NCBI GenBank assembly: GCA_947463135.1
Contig: CANHTA010000006.1
Coordinates: forward strand, 1 to 51,344
Length of the DNA: 51,344 nucleotides
Direction of reading: 5' to 3'
DNA from: Gemmatimonadota bacterium
GTDB taxonomy: Bacteria > Gemmatimonadota > Gemmatimonadetes > Gemmatimonadales > Gemmatimonadaceae
Shown: positions 25,075 to 33,698 of the stretch, piece after piece
Position numbering within the stretch: the stretch's first letter is position 1
How the letters are laid out: every line of letters starts with the position of its first letter
Translations under genes and position numbers: made by a program
Notes under the pieces: model-generated
The model's input: only the letters and a program-made list of their open reading frames with translations
The model's database searches: none
What the model was told of the DNA's origin: nothing

Positions 25075-26813
25075 CATCGCGGTTTGTGTCGCCGCGCGCA
25101 CTCACGCGGCTGGCACCCTTGGTGCGCCCGCACGCCGCACGGCTTGTGGTTGCGTTCATCTTTCTGGTGATTGCCGCCGCCGCAGGGCTCATCTTTCCTG
25201 CGGTGTTACGCTATCTGCTCGATGCGGCCTTTGAGCAGCGGGATCGCGACGCGCTCGATCGGATTGCCCTTGGCCTCCTCGGCGTCTTCGCGGTGCAGGC
25301 CGTGGCGAATTTCGTGCAGGTGCTTCTGCTCAGCTCCACCACCGAGCGTATCGTGGCGACGCTGCGAGAGCAGACCTTTGCCCACCTGATCCGACTCTCG
25401 CCCGCCTTTTTTACGGAGCGCCGAACCGGTGAGCTGACCAGCCGGCTCAGCAGTGACCTCGCGCTCCTGCAGTCGCTGTTCAGCACGTGGATTTCCGAGC
25501 TCTCGCGGCAGACGCTGTTCCTTGTCGGCGGCATCACCATGATGTTCGTGACCAATCCCCGCCTGACGCTCACCACGCTGGCCGTGGTCCCAGTGGTTGT
25601 TGCGGCCGCGTTGACCTTCGGGCGCGCGCTGCGCAAGGCCAGCACGCAGGTGCAGGATCGGATCGGCGAAGCGATGGGCATGGCCGATGAGTCGTTCGCG
25701 TCCATTCGCACCGTGCAAAGCTTTACGCGCGAGCACATTGAAACGGATCGCTTCGGCACCCTGTTGCAGGAGCTGGTTGGCGTTGCGGTGCACCGGGCCC
25801 GCACGCGCGCGCTCTTTTTCAGCGTGGTTGGCTTCGTGGCGTTCGGCGCCGTTGCCGCGGTGCTCTGGCAGGGAGGGGCACAGGTCCTCGAGGGAAAACT
25901 CACGGCCGGCACCTTGGTGGCGTTTCTGTTTTACGCCTTGTTTGTCGCCGCGGCGTTTGGCTCCCTTGCCACCCTGTTTGGCAATTTTCAGGAAGCGATC
26001 GGCGCCTCGACGCGCGTCTTTGAGCTGCTCGACGCCACCCCCACAGTACGTGAGCCCGCGCAGCCGCGCCGATTGGCCACGCCCGTGCGTGGAGCGCTGA
26101 CGCTCGACGGCGTGGCCTTTCGCTATCAGCCCGAGCTTCCCGACGTCGTTCGTGACATTTCGCTGGAGCTGGCCCCCGGCGAGATTGTGGCGCTGGTTGG
26201 TCGGTCAGGCGCCGGGAAAACCACCATTGCGAGCCTGCTGCCACGCTTCTGGGATGTCACGGCGGGACGCATTCTGCTGGACGGCGTTGATGTGCGGGAG
26301 CTGTCACTCCACACGCTGCGCGGTGCGATTGGGATTGTGCCGCAGGAACCGGTGCTCTTCAGTGGCACCATCCGTGACAACATTGCGTATGCGCGCCCGG
26401 ATGCCAGCGATGCCGACGTGCTGCGCGCGGCGCAGGCGGCGCACGCGTGGGAATTCATTGAGCGCCTGCCCGAGCAGTGGAACACGCGCGTGGGAGAGCG
26501 CGGCGTGAAGCTCTCCGGCGGCCAGCGGCAGCGTATTGCGATCGCGCGGGTGTTTTTGAAAGATCCGGCCGTGGTCATCCTCGACGAGGCCACCTCGAGT
26601 CTCGACACGGAAAGTGAGCGCTACGTTGAAGAGGCGCTTGAGCGTCTGCTGCAGGGGCGCACCACGCTGCTGATCGCACATCGCCTCAGCACGGTGCGCC
26701 GAGCGGACCGCGTGGTGGTACTCGACCAAGGCCGCATTGTGGAAACGGGCAGTCACGACGAACTACTCGGCCTTGAAGACGGGCTCTTTGCGCGGTTGCA
26801 TCAGCTGAGCTGA
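25071..26813 (+). CDS. ABC exporter half-transporter (MsbA/LmrA-like)
   Basis: 580 residues, the usual size of a fused membrane-ATPase half-transporter. Six membrane helices fill residues 15-310, including the coupling-region sequence TGELTSRLSSDLALLQS. The nucleotide-binding domain shows Walker A GRSGAGKTT, the Q-loop IVPQEPVLFSGTIRDNIAYA, signature LSGGQRQRIAIAR, Walker B VVILDEATSSLD and H-loop LIAHRLSTV. All ATPase residues are intact. It probably works as a homodimer exporting a lipid, drug or peptide from the inner membrane. GTG 25071 overlaps the ctaB stop (GTGA), although no functional link with haem O synthesis is known to me. Confidence 0.92.
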   Translation: MTSRFVSPRALTRLAPLVRPHAARLVVAFIFLVIAAAAGLIFPAVLRYLLDAAFEQRDRDALDRIALGLLGVFAVQAVANFVQVLLLSSTTERIVATLREQTFAHLIRLSPAFFTERRTGELTSRLSSDLALLQSLFSTWISELSRQTLFLVGGITMMFVTNPRLTLTTLAVVPVVVAAALTFGRALRKASTQVQDRIGEAMGMADESFASIRTVQSFTREHIETDRFGTLLQELVGVAVHRARTRALFFSVVGFVAFGAVAAVLWQGGAQVLEGKLTAGTLVAFLFYALFVAAAFGSLATLFGNFQEAIGASTRVFELLDATPTVREPAQPRRLATPVRGALTLDGVAFRYQPELPDVVRDISLELAPGEIVALVGRSGAGKTTIASLLPRFWDVTAGRILLDGVDVRELSLHTLRGAIGIVPQEPVLFSGTIRDNIAYARPDASDADVLRAAQAAHAWEFIERLPEQWNTRVGERGVKLSGGQRQRIAIARVFLKDPAVVILDEATSSLDTESERYVEEALERLLQGRTTLLIAHRLSTVRRADRVVVLDQGRIVETGSHDELLGLEDGLFARLHQLS

Positions 26814-26870
26814 ACCGGGGCGCACCGGGCTGCCAGGCGCTATCCCAACCGCACCGCGCTTTACCTGTGG

Positions 26871-27758
26871 TTAATACGAAAGAGCGACGCGTGTTTCCAC
26901 CTGCGCGTCAACGCGTATGCGCTGCTGCTTTGTCCCGAAACGCTCGTGCCACACCACCAGCGTGTACTGCCCCGGCGGCACGTTATCGAAACGGAACAGG
27001 CCGTCGGCAGCGGTGACGGCAACAAACGGGTGTGGCGTGACGGCGAGATACCCGCGCACCCATGGATGCAGGTCATCGCGTATGAGCACGAGCCCAGGCC
27101 GCTGAGCTGCCTCGCTGCTGGGCACCACCTGCCCTGCGTCGTTGAACAGCACTGTGCCACGAGAATAGGTGCCGCGCGAAGCCGATCCGCCATCGAGATC
27201 CAGAAATTGGAGGCGCGTCATCATCGCGTCACGCGACGTCAGCATGACCGTGCCACCGGCGGCCACCCGCTGCACGCGCGGCTCAAGTCGACAGCCATCA
27301 AGGAGCACCCGTACCCGACGTGGGGCATCATCGCGCGGTCCCTGGGTCACCCCCGCCAACCAAACCACGCTGTTCCCCACCCCACCGGCACGACTGGACA
27401 CCAGCGACTGCGTGAAGGGACGGCACACCGACCGGTCGTGCGTGGGGGTAATGCTGGTATCGAGCGGCTGGCCACCGCCAATTTTCCCCACAATGAATCC
27501 GCTGGTGGCCTGTACCACCACCCGATAGGGGCGGTCGGCCGCGCCCGCCGCCGCACGGGCCAACGACACCCCTCCGTTGCTACGCGGACGCGCCGCCGTG
27601 TGCTCCGCATTGGCCTCCCCCACGCCCGGTGTCACGGGCACATCGGCAATGCGACCGCTGGCCTCAATTGAGCCGCCGGAGCCGCCACATGCCACGAGCG
27701 GCGCCAGCAGCAGCACGGCTACCGTCCACCACCACCGGCTGGTCACGCCGGTGGTCAC
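26871..27758 (-). CDS. Lipoprotein with a carboxypeptidase-regulatory-like C-terminal domain
   Basis: 295 residues from GTG 27758, overlapping the stop of the M24 peptidase gene by four bases. The N-terminus WWWTVAVLLLAPLVACGGSGG has a lipobox (LVAC), predicting a lipid-anchored protein. Residues about 145-200 resemble the beta-rich plastocyanin-like domain of proteins annotated as methylamine-utilisation-like. The end (TAADGLFRFDNVPPGQYTLVVWHERFG) is a carboxypeptidase-regulatory-like beta-sandwich. In related proteins a CxxHPWMRGY motif can bind metal; here it reads RDDLHPWVRGYL, so the cysteine is absent and copper binding is doubtful. It converges on the ABC exporter gene, 57 bases away. 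Function is unknown; a structural or carbohydrate-binding envelope role is plausible. Confidence 0.75.
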   Translation of the reverse strand: MTTGVTSRWWWTVAVLLLAPLVACGGSGGSIEASGRIADVPVTPGVGEANAEHTAARPRSNGGVSLARAAAGAADRPYRVVVQATSGFIVGKIGGGQPLDTSITPTHDRSVCRPFTQSLVSSRAGGVGNSVVWLAGVTQGPRDDAPRRVRVLLDGCRLEPRVQRVAAGGTVMLTSRDAMMTRLQFLDLDGGSASRGTYSRGTVLFNDAGQVVPSSEAAQRPGLVLIRDDLHPWVRGYLAVTPHPFVAVTAADGLFRFDNVPPGQYTLVVWHERFGTKQQRIRVDAQVETRVALSY

Positions 27759-28936
27759 ACCACGAACAGGTCGCGCTGGACTTCGCCCGGCGTAACCAGC
27801 AACGACCCGTCACCGACGTATGCATTCACCTCGGAGCGTACGCCAAGCTCGCCCGGCAGATAAATGCCCGGTTCAATGGAAAATCCAACACCGGGAATGA
27901 GCATACGGTCATCCCGTGACTCGAGGTTGTCGATCTGCGGCCCCGATCCGTGCAGCTCGCGCGCATCAATGCTGTGCCCCGTGCGGTGCCAGAACTGCGC
28001 CCCGAACCCACGCGATGCAATCACCGCCCGCGCGGCGTCATCGGCCTCTCCCCCGCGAACAGGGATCCCCGCGGAGATCCGCTGGTGGAGGAGCGCCAGT
28101 GCGGCGTCACGGGCGTCACGCACCGCTTCCCACACGGTGACCACGCGCGAGCTGGGCGCCCCCAATGACGCCATCCACGTCTGATCCGCATAAATACCGC
28201 CGGCCTTCTCACGCGCCCATAGGTCAATGAGGAGCGTATCGCCACGCTGAATGAGACGCTGTGAAGCGGCCGACGGCATGTAGTGCGGATTCGCGGCATT
28301 CTCACTGGCCGCGACATCAGGGCCATGATGGGTTTCGAGATCAGCCCGTTCGAACGCCTCCAGAATGCGCGCCTGCAGCTCGTGTTCGGCCACCGGCGTC
28401 CCGGCGGCCACCATCTCTCCCGCATAGGCGATGGCGTCGTGCGCAATGCGCATGATGCGCTCGGCCGCGCGCTCATGCGAGCGCAACTGCTCCGGTGTCC
28501 AGGTGGCGTAAATCGCTGACACCAGATCGCCTGAGCAGACGACCGTTGCACCGGCCGCCCGCACCATCTCCAACACGCCCGCAGGCACGCGATCGAGATA
28601 GGGAATCGCGTCTCCGGGAGAATACTCCATCGCAACGCGCTTGCCCTGCACCAACGACGCCACTTCCGCCTCCAGCTCGCGCCATCCGGTATAGCGCCGA
28701 AGCGGCCAGGCCTTTGGCCACTGGGCCCATGGTCCCGGCTCAATGGCGTGGGCCAGACCGATTGGCAGCCCTTCCCGCGGTATCAGAGCGAACACCCGAC
28801 GCGACACGAGTCCATCAAAACCCAGCAACCCCGATGCAATGGCGTTGGTGCCGCGAAAGTCGTACAAGAGCCAGCCGTCGAGATCGGTATCGGCGAGCAG
28901 CTGCTGCAGACGCGGCAGCATGTCGGGAGTCAGCAT
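27755..28936 (-). CDS. M24 (Xaa-Pro aminopeptidase-like) metallopeptidase
   Basis: 393 residues from ATG 28936; the frame is open to 29059, but the extra part is unlike protein. The creatinase-type N-terminal domain (DLDGWLLYDFRGTNAIASGL) precedes the pita-bread catalytic domain. Metal ligands can be assigned: Asp in DTLLIDLWARE and in GIYADQTWMA, His in FWHRTGHSIDARELHG, Glu in FSIEPGIYLPGELG, and a final Glu in VRSEVNAYV. The protein is therefore probably an active dinuclear metallopeptidase cleaving Xaa-Pro dipeptides or related bonds in the cytoplasm. No Shine-Dalgarno is evident before the ATG. Its stop overlaps the lipoprotein start. Confidence 0.88.
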   Translation of the reverse strand: MLTPDMLPRLQQLLADTDLDGWLLYDFRGTNAIASGLLGFDGLVSRRVFALIPREGLPIGLAHAIEPGPWAQWPKAWPLRRYTGWRELEAEVASLVQGKRVAMEYSPGDAIPYLDRVPAGVLEMVRAAGATVVCSGDLVSAIYATWTPEQLRSHERAAERIMRIAHDAIAYAGEMVAAGTPVAEHELQARILEAFERADLETHHGPDVAASENAANPHYMPSAASQRLIQRGDTLLIDLWAREKAGGIYADQTWMASLGAPSSRVVTVWEAVRDARDAALALLHQRISAGIPVRGGEADDAARAVIASRGFGAQFWHRTGHSIDARELHGSGPQIDNLESRDDRMLIPGVGFSIEPGIYLPGELGVRSEVNAYVGDGSLLVTPGEVQRDLFVV

Positions 28937-29012
28937 GGCAGTGGGGGAGGTTGGAAGCCGGGTTCCGCCGACACGCCGACGGGACGGGAGCGCCAATCGT
29001 TGGCAGGGCGAA

Positions 29013-29687
29013 TTAGCGGCGGCGCCACTCGGCGCGCCACTGACAGCGGCGGTCACCACGCGTACGGCACATCACATGTTCGATGGCCCCTTCATCACCG
29101 GAGAGCAACCGCAACGACTCTCTGAAGGCGGCTTCGTACAACCCACAGCCGATCGCGCGTGGCGCCGCATCGGCAGACACCGGCGACGCCACCTCCAGCA
29201 GCACGCTGCTCCCCTGGCGCACGAGGACCCCGTCCATGAACCGCCGCGACAAGGAGCGTAGCAGGCGCAGCGCAATGGGCCGCCCCACCAGCGATGGAAG
29301 AGCGCGTGCGGCACGGCGTGACAGCGTGCCCGCTGTGGAGACATACGAGCGGGCCCAGCGACGGCCGGCTTCTCGGAACGCCAGATCGGCATCGGGACGA
29401 CGGCCGATGAGTCGCGCCAGCGCGAGCACTTCGTCGAAGCCCACGCGCTGCCGTTGCCGCACCGCGTCGCTGTAGCGACGGATTTGGTGGTACACCGTTT
29501 CACTGAGGCCGAGCCGCTTGTTGCGCAGCTCATGCACCAGTTCGGCATCGAGCTCCGCCTCGGGCGTATCGATGGCTTTTACGGCCTCGAGCAGGGCCAA
29601 GGGAAGCCGAGCATCAAGCGGTGCGCCGGAAAGCGACAACGGAGATTCAGCAGGAAGCGGGGCGCGGGAAAACCGGCCATCGATCAT
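29013..29687 (-). CDS. Hypothetical protein with a V4R-like C-terminal region
   Basis: 224 residues from ATG 29687; the in-frame extension to 29855 is Arg/Trp-rich and probably not translated. The first part (about 25-110) is helical. The C-terminal part, GCGLYEAAFRESLRLL followed by HVMCRTRGDRRCQWRAEW, resembles the small-ligand-binding V4R (4-vinyl reductase) and related haem-NO-binding-like domains, whose last strand usually reads CxxxGDxxCxF. Those domains act as sensors or accessory proteins. The two cysteines of that motif are present. I do not see an output domain. It lies 76 bases upstream of the M24 peptidase on the same strand and is divergent from the DUF92 gene. The domain call is tentative. 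Confidence 0.55.
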   Translation of the reverse strand: MIDGRFSRAPLPAESPLSLSGAPLDARLPLALLEAVKAIDTPEAELDAELVHELRNKRLGLSETVYHQIRRYSDAVRQRQRVGFDEVLALARLIGRRPDADLAFREAGRRWARSYVSTAGTLSRRAARALPSLVGRPIALRLLRSLSRRFMDGVLVRQGSSVLLEVASPVSADAAPRAIGCGLYEAAFRESLRLLSGDEGAIEHVMCRTRGDRRCQWRAEWRRR

Positions 29688-29815
29688 AGAGGTCACGGAA
29701 AGGATGCTAACGCCGTGCCAGTCGCGTTTACAAGCGGATCGGGGCGTAATCCAGCGGAATATCCACCCCAAACGCCGCTTGCGTATTCCTGAGAGTGCAC
29801 ACAGCGTGCGCCGAT

Positions 29816-30625
29816 ATGGTCCCCACCGTTTCGTTCGGCGCACCGTCCATGCCATGGGCGGTGGGCATCGCGCTGCTGATTGCCGTCACGTCGTGGCGCC
29901 GCAAGAGTTTGCGCCCCAGTGGCGCGATAGCGGCCACGGTGGTTGGCGCACTGGCCCTGCGAGCGGGGTATACGTGGGGTGCCTTTCTTGTGCTGTGGTT
30001 TGTCTGGGTTACCACATGGTCCCGATTGGGGCGGGCGCGCAAAGCGCTACGAACGGCTGGCGTAGTGGAAAAGGGGGCTGAGCGGGACGCGAGTCAGGTG
30101 CTGGCCAACGGCGGGGTGTTCGCGCTGGCGGCCACCATTGTGTGCACCACCGGCGAGCTCAACGGCAGCGCCGCGCTGTGGGGGGCATCCGCGCTTGCCG
30201 CGGCGGGGGCGGATACGGTGGCCACCGAAATCGGCACGTGGGTAGGCGCCGCGCCAAGATCGGTGCGGACCTGGCGGATTGTGCCACCGGGGACATCGGG
30301 GGCGGTGAGCGCGGCCGGGAGTGTGGCCATGGGAGGCAGTGCGCTCGTGCTGGCGACGCTCGCGGTGGCCATCGGCGTGGTGCCAGCGGGCCAGTGGTGG
30401 GTGGTTGCTGTGGCGGCCGTGGGGGGGGCGGTGATGGACACGGTGGTTGGCGCCATGGTGCAGGCGCGACGCTGGTGCCCGGTGTGTGAGGCCGCCACGG
30501 AGCAACGTCGGCATTCGTGTGGGGCCACTACCGAGCCGCGCGGCGGATGGCCGTGGCTGGGCAACGACGCGGTGAACCTCGTGTGTACGGCGTCCGCCGC
30601 GGCCTTTGCGTGGCTGCTGGCCTAA
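29816..30625 (+). CDS. DUF92-family membrane protein (phytyl-phosphate kinase VTE6 family)
   Basis: 269 residues from ATG 29816; GTG 29795 in frame would add seven. Six or seven membrane helices are visible. Signature motifs of DUF92/TMEM19 are all present: RDASQVLANGGVFAL, ALAAAGADTVATEIGTW, PPGTSGAVSAAGSVA, GGAVMDTVVGAMVQARRWCP and the C-terminal WLGNDAVNLVCT. A zinc-ribbon-like pair CPVC plus HSCG lies between the last helices. In plants and cyanobacteria the family member VTE6 phosphorylates phytyl phosphate to phytyl diphosphate. An isoprenoid-phosphate kinase role is therefore possible here, and a geranylgeranyl-reductase-like enzyme follows 91 bases downstream. Family assignment is firm; activity is inference. 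Confidence 0.85.
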   Translation: MVPTVSFGAPSMPWAVGIALLIAVTSWRRKSLRPSGAIAATVVGALALRAGYTWGAFLVLWFVWVTTWSRLGRARKALRTAGVVEKGAERDASQVLANGGVFALAATIVCTTGELNGSAALWGASALAAAGADTVATEIGTWVGAAPRSVRTWRIVPPGTSGAVSAAGSVAMGGSALVLATLAVAIGVVPAGQWWVVAVAAVGGAVMDTVVGAMVQARRWCPVCEAATEQRRHSCGATTEPRGGWPWLGNDAVNLVCTASAAAFAWLLA

Positions 30626-30716
30626 GGGTGGCGGCGGTGTGCCGGGACTCAGGGGACCCACCGGCGCATTAGCTTTCGCAGAGCGTTGTTTCCACGAGTG
30701 TCCTTCGCGGAGCCCC

Positions 30717-31961
30717 ATGTCCGATTACACGCGTGCGTGGCAGGTGATCGTCGTGGGCGGTGGCCCTGCCGGGAGTTCGGCGGCGTGGCATCTGGCCACG
30801 GTGGGACTCGAGGTGTGCGTGCTGGATCGGGCGCAATTTCCCCGGGCCAAACCCTGCGCGGAGTATGTGAGTCCGGAGGCCAGCCGTATTCTGGACGCGA
30901 TGGGCGCGCTCGCGCCGCTGGAAGCGGGTGGCGCGGCGTCGCTCACGGGCATGGTGGTGCACGCCCCCTCGGGCGATCGCATTCATGGCGAGTTTGTGGC
31001 GCGTCATGGGTTTCGCGGCTTCCGTGATCGCGGCCTAGGGGTGCGCCGCGAAATCCTCGACACCTTGCTCATCGAGCGCGCGCGTGCGGCGGGCGCGAGC
31101 GTGATGGAGCACGTGAAGGTGGAGGCGGTCACGCTCGACGCCACGGGCGCGGCGTGCGGCGTTGCCGTGCGCACCCCACATGGACTGCGCACCATGCGCG
31201 CGTCGTTGGTCATCGGCGCCGACGGATTGCGCTCGATTGTGTCCCGCCGCCTCAACCTGGCGCATCAGTCGCGATGGCCGCGGCGTGTGGCGTTGGTGGC
31301 GCACTACCGTGGGGTGCGTGACATGGGCTCGCTGGGGGAAATGCATGTCACCCGCGAGGGCTACATGGGACTCGCTACCGTGTCGGGAGGGCTCACCAAT
31401 GTGGCGCTGGTGGTGCCGCGACGCGGGGCGACCGGCATGTCGGGCAATCCCACGGGGTTTCTCGAGGCGTGGATTGCGGCCCACCCCACGCTGTCGGCGC
31501 GCTTTCGCGAGGCCATGCGCGAAACACCGGTGCGCGCCACGGGTCCCTTTGCCTCACATGCCACGCGGGCGTGGGCACCTGGGGCCATGCTCACCGGCGA
31601 CGCGGCCGATTTCTACGACCCATTTACCGGCGAGGGGATCTACGCGGCCCTTCGTGGCGGCGCACTCCTCGCGCCATTTGCCGTCGAGGCCGTGCAGGCG
31701 CGCGAGCAGGGGCACCCCGGTGCCATGCGGCACGCCCTTCGGGCGTATGACCAGGCACGGCAACACACCTTTGCCGGGAAATGGCGCGTGGAGAAACTCA
31801 TTGGAGCCGCCGTGGCGTTCCCAACGTTGATGAACCATGCGGCGCGCGTGTTATCGCGCGATCGCGATCTGGCGGACCTCCTTGTTGGCGTCACCGGCGA
31901 TTTCGTTCCACCGTCGGCCGTCCTGCGCCCCCGTACCCTGCTCCGTTTTCTGTGCTCATGA
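30717..31961 (+). CDS. FAD-dependent oxidoreductase, geranylgeranyl-reductase/aromatic hydroxylase type
   Basis: 414 residues from ATG 30717, with GGAG four bases upstream. The Rossmann start is VIVVGGGPAGSSAAWHLA (GxGxxG at 14-19), followed by LDRAQFPRAKPCAEYVSPEA, a form of the PxxKxC motif of geranylgeranyl reductases and related flavoprotein monooxygenases. The second FAD motif is GDAADFYDPFTGEGIYAAL at about 293-311. No membrane anchor is seen. It either reduces isoprenoid double bonds or hydroxylates an aromatic or polyketide ring; similar proteins also sit in alkylresorcinol-type clusters. It opens a run of tightly coupled genes, overlapping the flavin reductase by four bases, which favours a two-component oxygenase or reductase. 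Confidence 0.85.
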   Translation: MSDYTRAWQVIVVGGGPAGSSAAWHLATVGLEVCVLDRAQFPRAKPCAEYVSPEASRILDAMGALAPLEAGGAASLTGMVVHAPSGDRIHGEFVARHGFRGFRDRGLGVRREILDTLLIERARAAGASVMEHVKVEAVTLDATGAACGVAVRTPHGLRTMRASLVIGADGLRSIVSRRLNLAHQSRWPRRVALVAHYRGVRDMGSLGEMHVTREGYMGLATVSGGLTNVALVVPRRGATGMSGNPTGFLEAWIAAHPTLSARFREAMRETPVRATGPFASHATRAWAPGAMLTGDAADFYDPFTGEGIYAALRGGALLAPFAVEAVQAREQGHPGAMRHALRAYDQARQHTFAGKWRVEKLIGAAVAFPTLMNHAARVLSRDRDLADLLVGVTGDFVPPSAVLRPRTLLRFLCS

Positions 31962-32431
31962 TCGATCACGATGCATTTCGCGCCGTCCTCGGGCGCTTCG
32001 CCTCCGGCATTGTCGTTATCACCACGCGTGACGCCAGTGGCACGCCCCATGGCATGACGGTGAGTGCCTTTTCCTCGCTCAGCTTGCATCCGCCACTCGT
32101 GCTGGTGTGCATCGGCAACGATGCCACCATGGCACCGGTGATTGCCAACGCCACCACCTTTGCGGTGAACGTGCTCAGCGACTCGCAGGAAGCGCTGTCG
32201 CGGCGGTTTGCCGGCAAAGTGGACGACCGGTTTTCCGGTGTGGGCTATGCCGTTGGGGAACTTGGCGACGCCGTCCTCGACGATACCCTCGCGTCGCTGC
32301 AATGCCGCATCGTAGCGCGCCATCCGGCGGGTGATCACATGATTGTGGTTGGCCATGTGGAGCAGGGCGCGGCGCGCGATGGCAAGCCGCTGCTGTATTA
32401 CCGTGGCGGGTACGCGCAGTTGGAACGCTAG
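31958..32431 (+). CDS. Flavin reductase-like domain protein
   Basis: 157 residues from ATG 31958, overlapping the preceding stop (ATGA). It is a complete flavin-reductase-like (HpaC/ActVB-type) domain: FRAVLGRFASGIVVITTRD, GMTVSAFSSLSLHPPLVLVC, FAVNVLSDSQEALSRRFAGK and the closing PLLYYRGGYAQL. Such enzymes use NAD(P)H to make free reduced flavin for a partner monooxygenase. The tight coupling to the FAD oxidoreductase suggests that they work together. Alternatively it could be a flavoprotein oxidoreductase in its own right. The upstream in-frame extension from 31781 lies inside the oxidoreductase gene and is rejected. Confidence 0.88.
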   Translation: MIDHDAFRAVLGRFASGIVVITTRDASGTPHGMTVSAFSSLSLHPPLVLVCIGNDATMAPVIANATTFAVNVLSDSQEALSRRFAGKVDDRFSGVGYAVGELGDAVLDDTLASLQCRIVARHPAGDHMIVVGHVEQGAARDGKPLLYYRGGYAQLER

Positions 32432-32448
32432 ACACGCGCGACACCGGT

Positions 32449-33159
32449 ATGTTGACGCCAGCGCGGCAGCGGGGCACCGAGACGCTTGACGACCCGGGTA
32501 CAGATCCGGCACTGGCGTTGCGCTCGCTGCGCGATGTTTCGCTGGCGAATCGCCTGTTTGGCGGTCGGCGAGCCGTACTGCAGGAGGTGGGGCGCGTCCT
32601 GCGCGAGCAGCGGTTGCGTGGCGAGGCGCCGCCACCGCTGCGCTTGCTCGACATCGGCACCGGGGCGGGCGACATCCCGCGGGCCGCGCAGCAGTTGGCG
32701 CCGCTCACCACCATCGGCATTGAACTCATTCCCGCGCTCGCGTACGCCGCGCGTGAGGCGTGCACGTATACGCTGGCGGCGGATGCCCTGTCGCTTCCCT
32801 TTGCCGACCAGAGCATCGACATCGTGACCTGTTCGCAGGTGCTGCACCACTTCCACGGGGCGGAGGCCGATCGCCTGCTGCAGGAATGCACGCGCGTGGC
32901 GCGCACCGCGGTGATCGTGAGTGATCTGCGCCGCAGTTGGGTGGCGGTGGCCGGGCTCTGGGCGGCGTCATTCCTCCTCCGGTTTCATCCGGTGAGCCGA
33001 CACGACGGTATCGTGTCGATTCTGCGCGGCTTCACCTGCCATGAGCTTCACCAACAGGTGGAACGCGCTACCAGGTGCCACGTGCGCACGCACCGTGCGC
33101 CGGGATTCCGCGTGGTGGCGGTGTGGTCACCACGTCCTGCTCCCATGGGTCTGTTGTAA
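32449..33159 (+). CDS. Class I SAM-dependent methyltransferase
   Basis: 236 residues from ATG 32449, 17 bases after the flavin reductase. SAM-binding motif I is LLDIGTGAGDIP, motif II includes GIELIPALAYAAREA, and the post-motif region is ALSLPFADQSIDIVTCSQVLHH, typical of UbiE/type-11 methyltransferases. A hydrophobic helix (VAVAGLWAASFLLRFHP) in the C-terminal part suggests a lipophilic substrate. In this operon it probably O- or C-methylates the ring or chain made by the neighbouring ketosynthase and oxygenase. Its stop TAA overlaps the next ATG (TAATG). Confidence 0.88.
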   Translation: MLTPARQRGTETLDDPGTDPALALRSLRDVSLANRLFGGRRAVLQEVGRVLREQRLRGEAPPPLRLLDIGTGAGDIPRAAQQLAPLTTIGIELIPALAYAAREACTYTLAADALSLPFADQSIDIVTCSQVLHHFHGAEADRLLQECTRVARTAVIVSDLRRSWVAVAGLWAASFLLRFHPVSRHDGIVSILRGFTCHELHQQVERATRCHVRTHRAPGFRVVAVWSPRPAPMGLL

Positions 33160-33698
33160 TGTTCTTGTCTTCCTCTGCCGGTGCCGCCATGCACACGAAC
33201 TACGAACTGGGTCCGCCACCAGCCGATCAGCTGGTGACGCAAATCGACGAACAGCTCGTCCGCGCACCGGTTGCGCGCATTTTTGAAATTGCCCGCGAGG
33301 TTGAGCACTGGCCGGCGTATCTCCCGCACTATCGGTACGTGCGCTTCCGCCATCGCACCCCTGATGGCGGCGGGATGGTGGAGATGGCAGCCAATCGCCC
33401 GTTCGGCCTGTTGAACTGGCCCACCTGGTGGCTCTCGGAAATGGCGGTCAATCACGAGGTTCCGTGGGTACGCTTCCGGCATGTGGGCGGGGTGACCACA
33501 CGCATGGACGTGGAGTGGAGCTTCACACCGGTATCGGGCGGGACGCTCACCCGCATTGTCCATGTGTGGAACGGTCCGCGGTGGCCGCTCATCGGACGGG
33601 TTGCCGCGACGCAGGTGATTGCGCCGGTGTTTGTGCATGGCATTGCGTCACGCACCTTGGCGGGGCTGGCGGCCGTTGCTGAACGGCAGACGTCATGA
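33159..33698 (+). CDS. SRPBCC (START-like) protein, polyketide cyclase/aromatase type
   Basis: 179 residues from ATG 33159, coupled to the methyltransferase stop; ATG 33189 would remove ten residues. The sequence [30 protein letters not shown] is the characteristic start of coenzyme-Q-binding/polyketide cyclase proteins, which have a hydrophobic cavity in a helix-grip fold. The strands ending in [21 protein letters not shown] and the long C-terminal helix ([19 protein letters not shown]) complete the fold. In type II polyketide systems such proteins steer ring closure; others carry quinones. Both roles suit the operon. The stop overlaps the ketosynthase start (ATGA). Confidence 0.85.
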   Translation: MFLSSSAGAAMHTNYELGPPPADQLVTQIDEQLVRAPVARIFEIAREVEHWPAYLPHYRYVRFRHRTPDGGGMVEMAANRPFGLLNWPTWWLSEMAVNHEVPWVRFRHVGGVTTRMDVEWSFTPVSGGTLTRIVHVWNGPRWPLIGRVAATQVIAPVFVHGIASRTLAGLAAVAERQTS

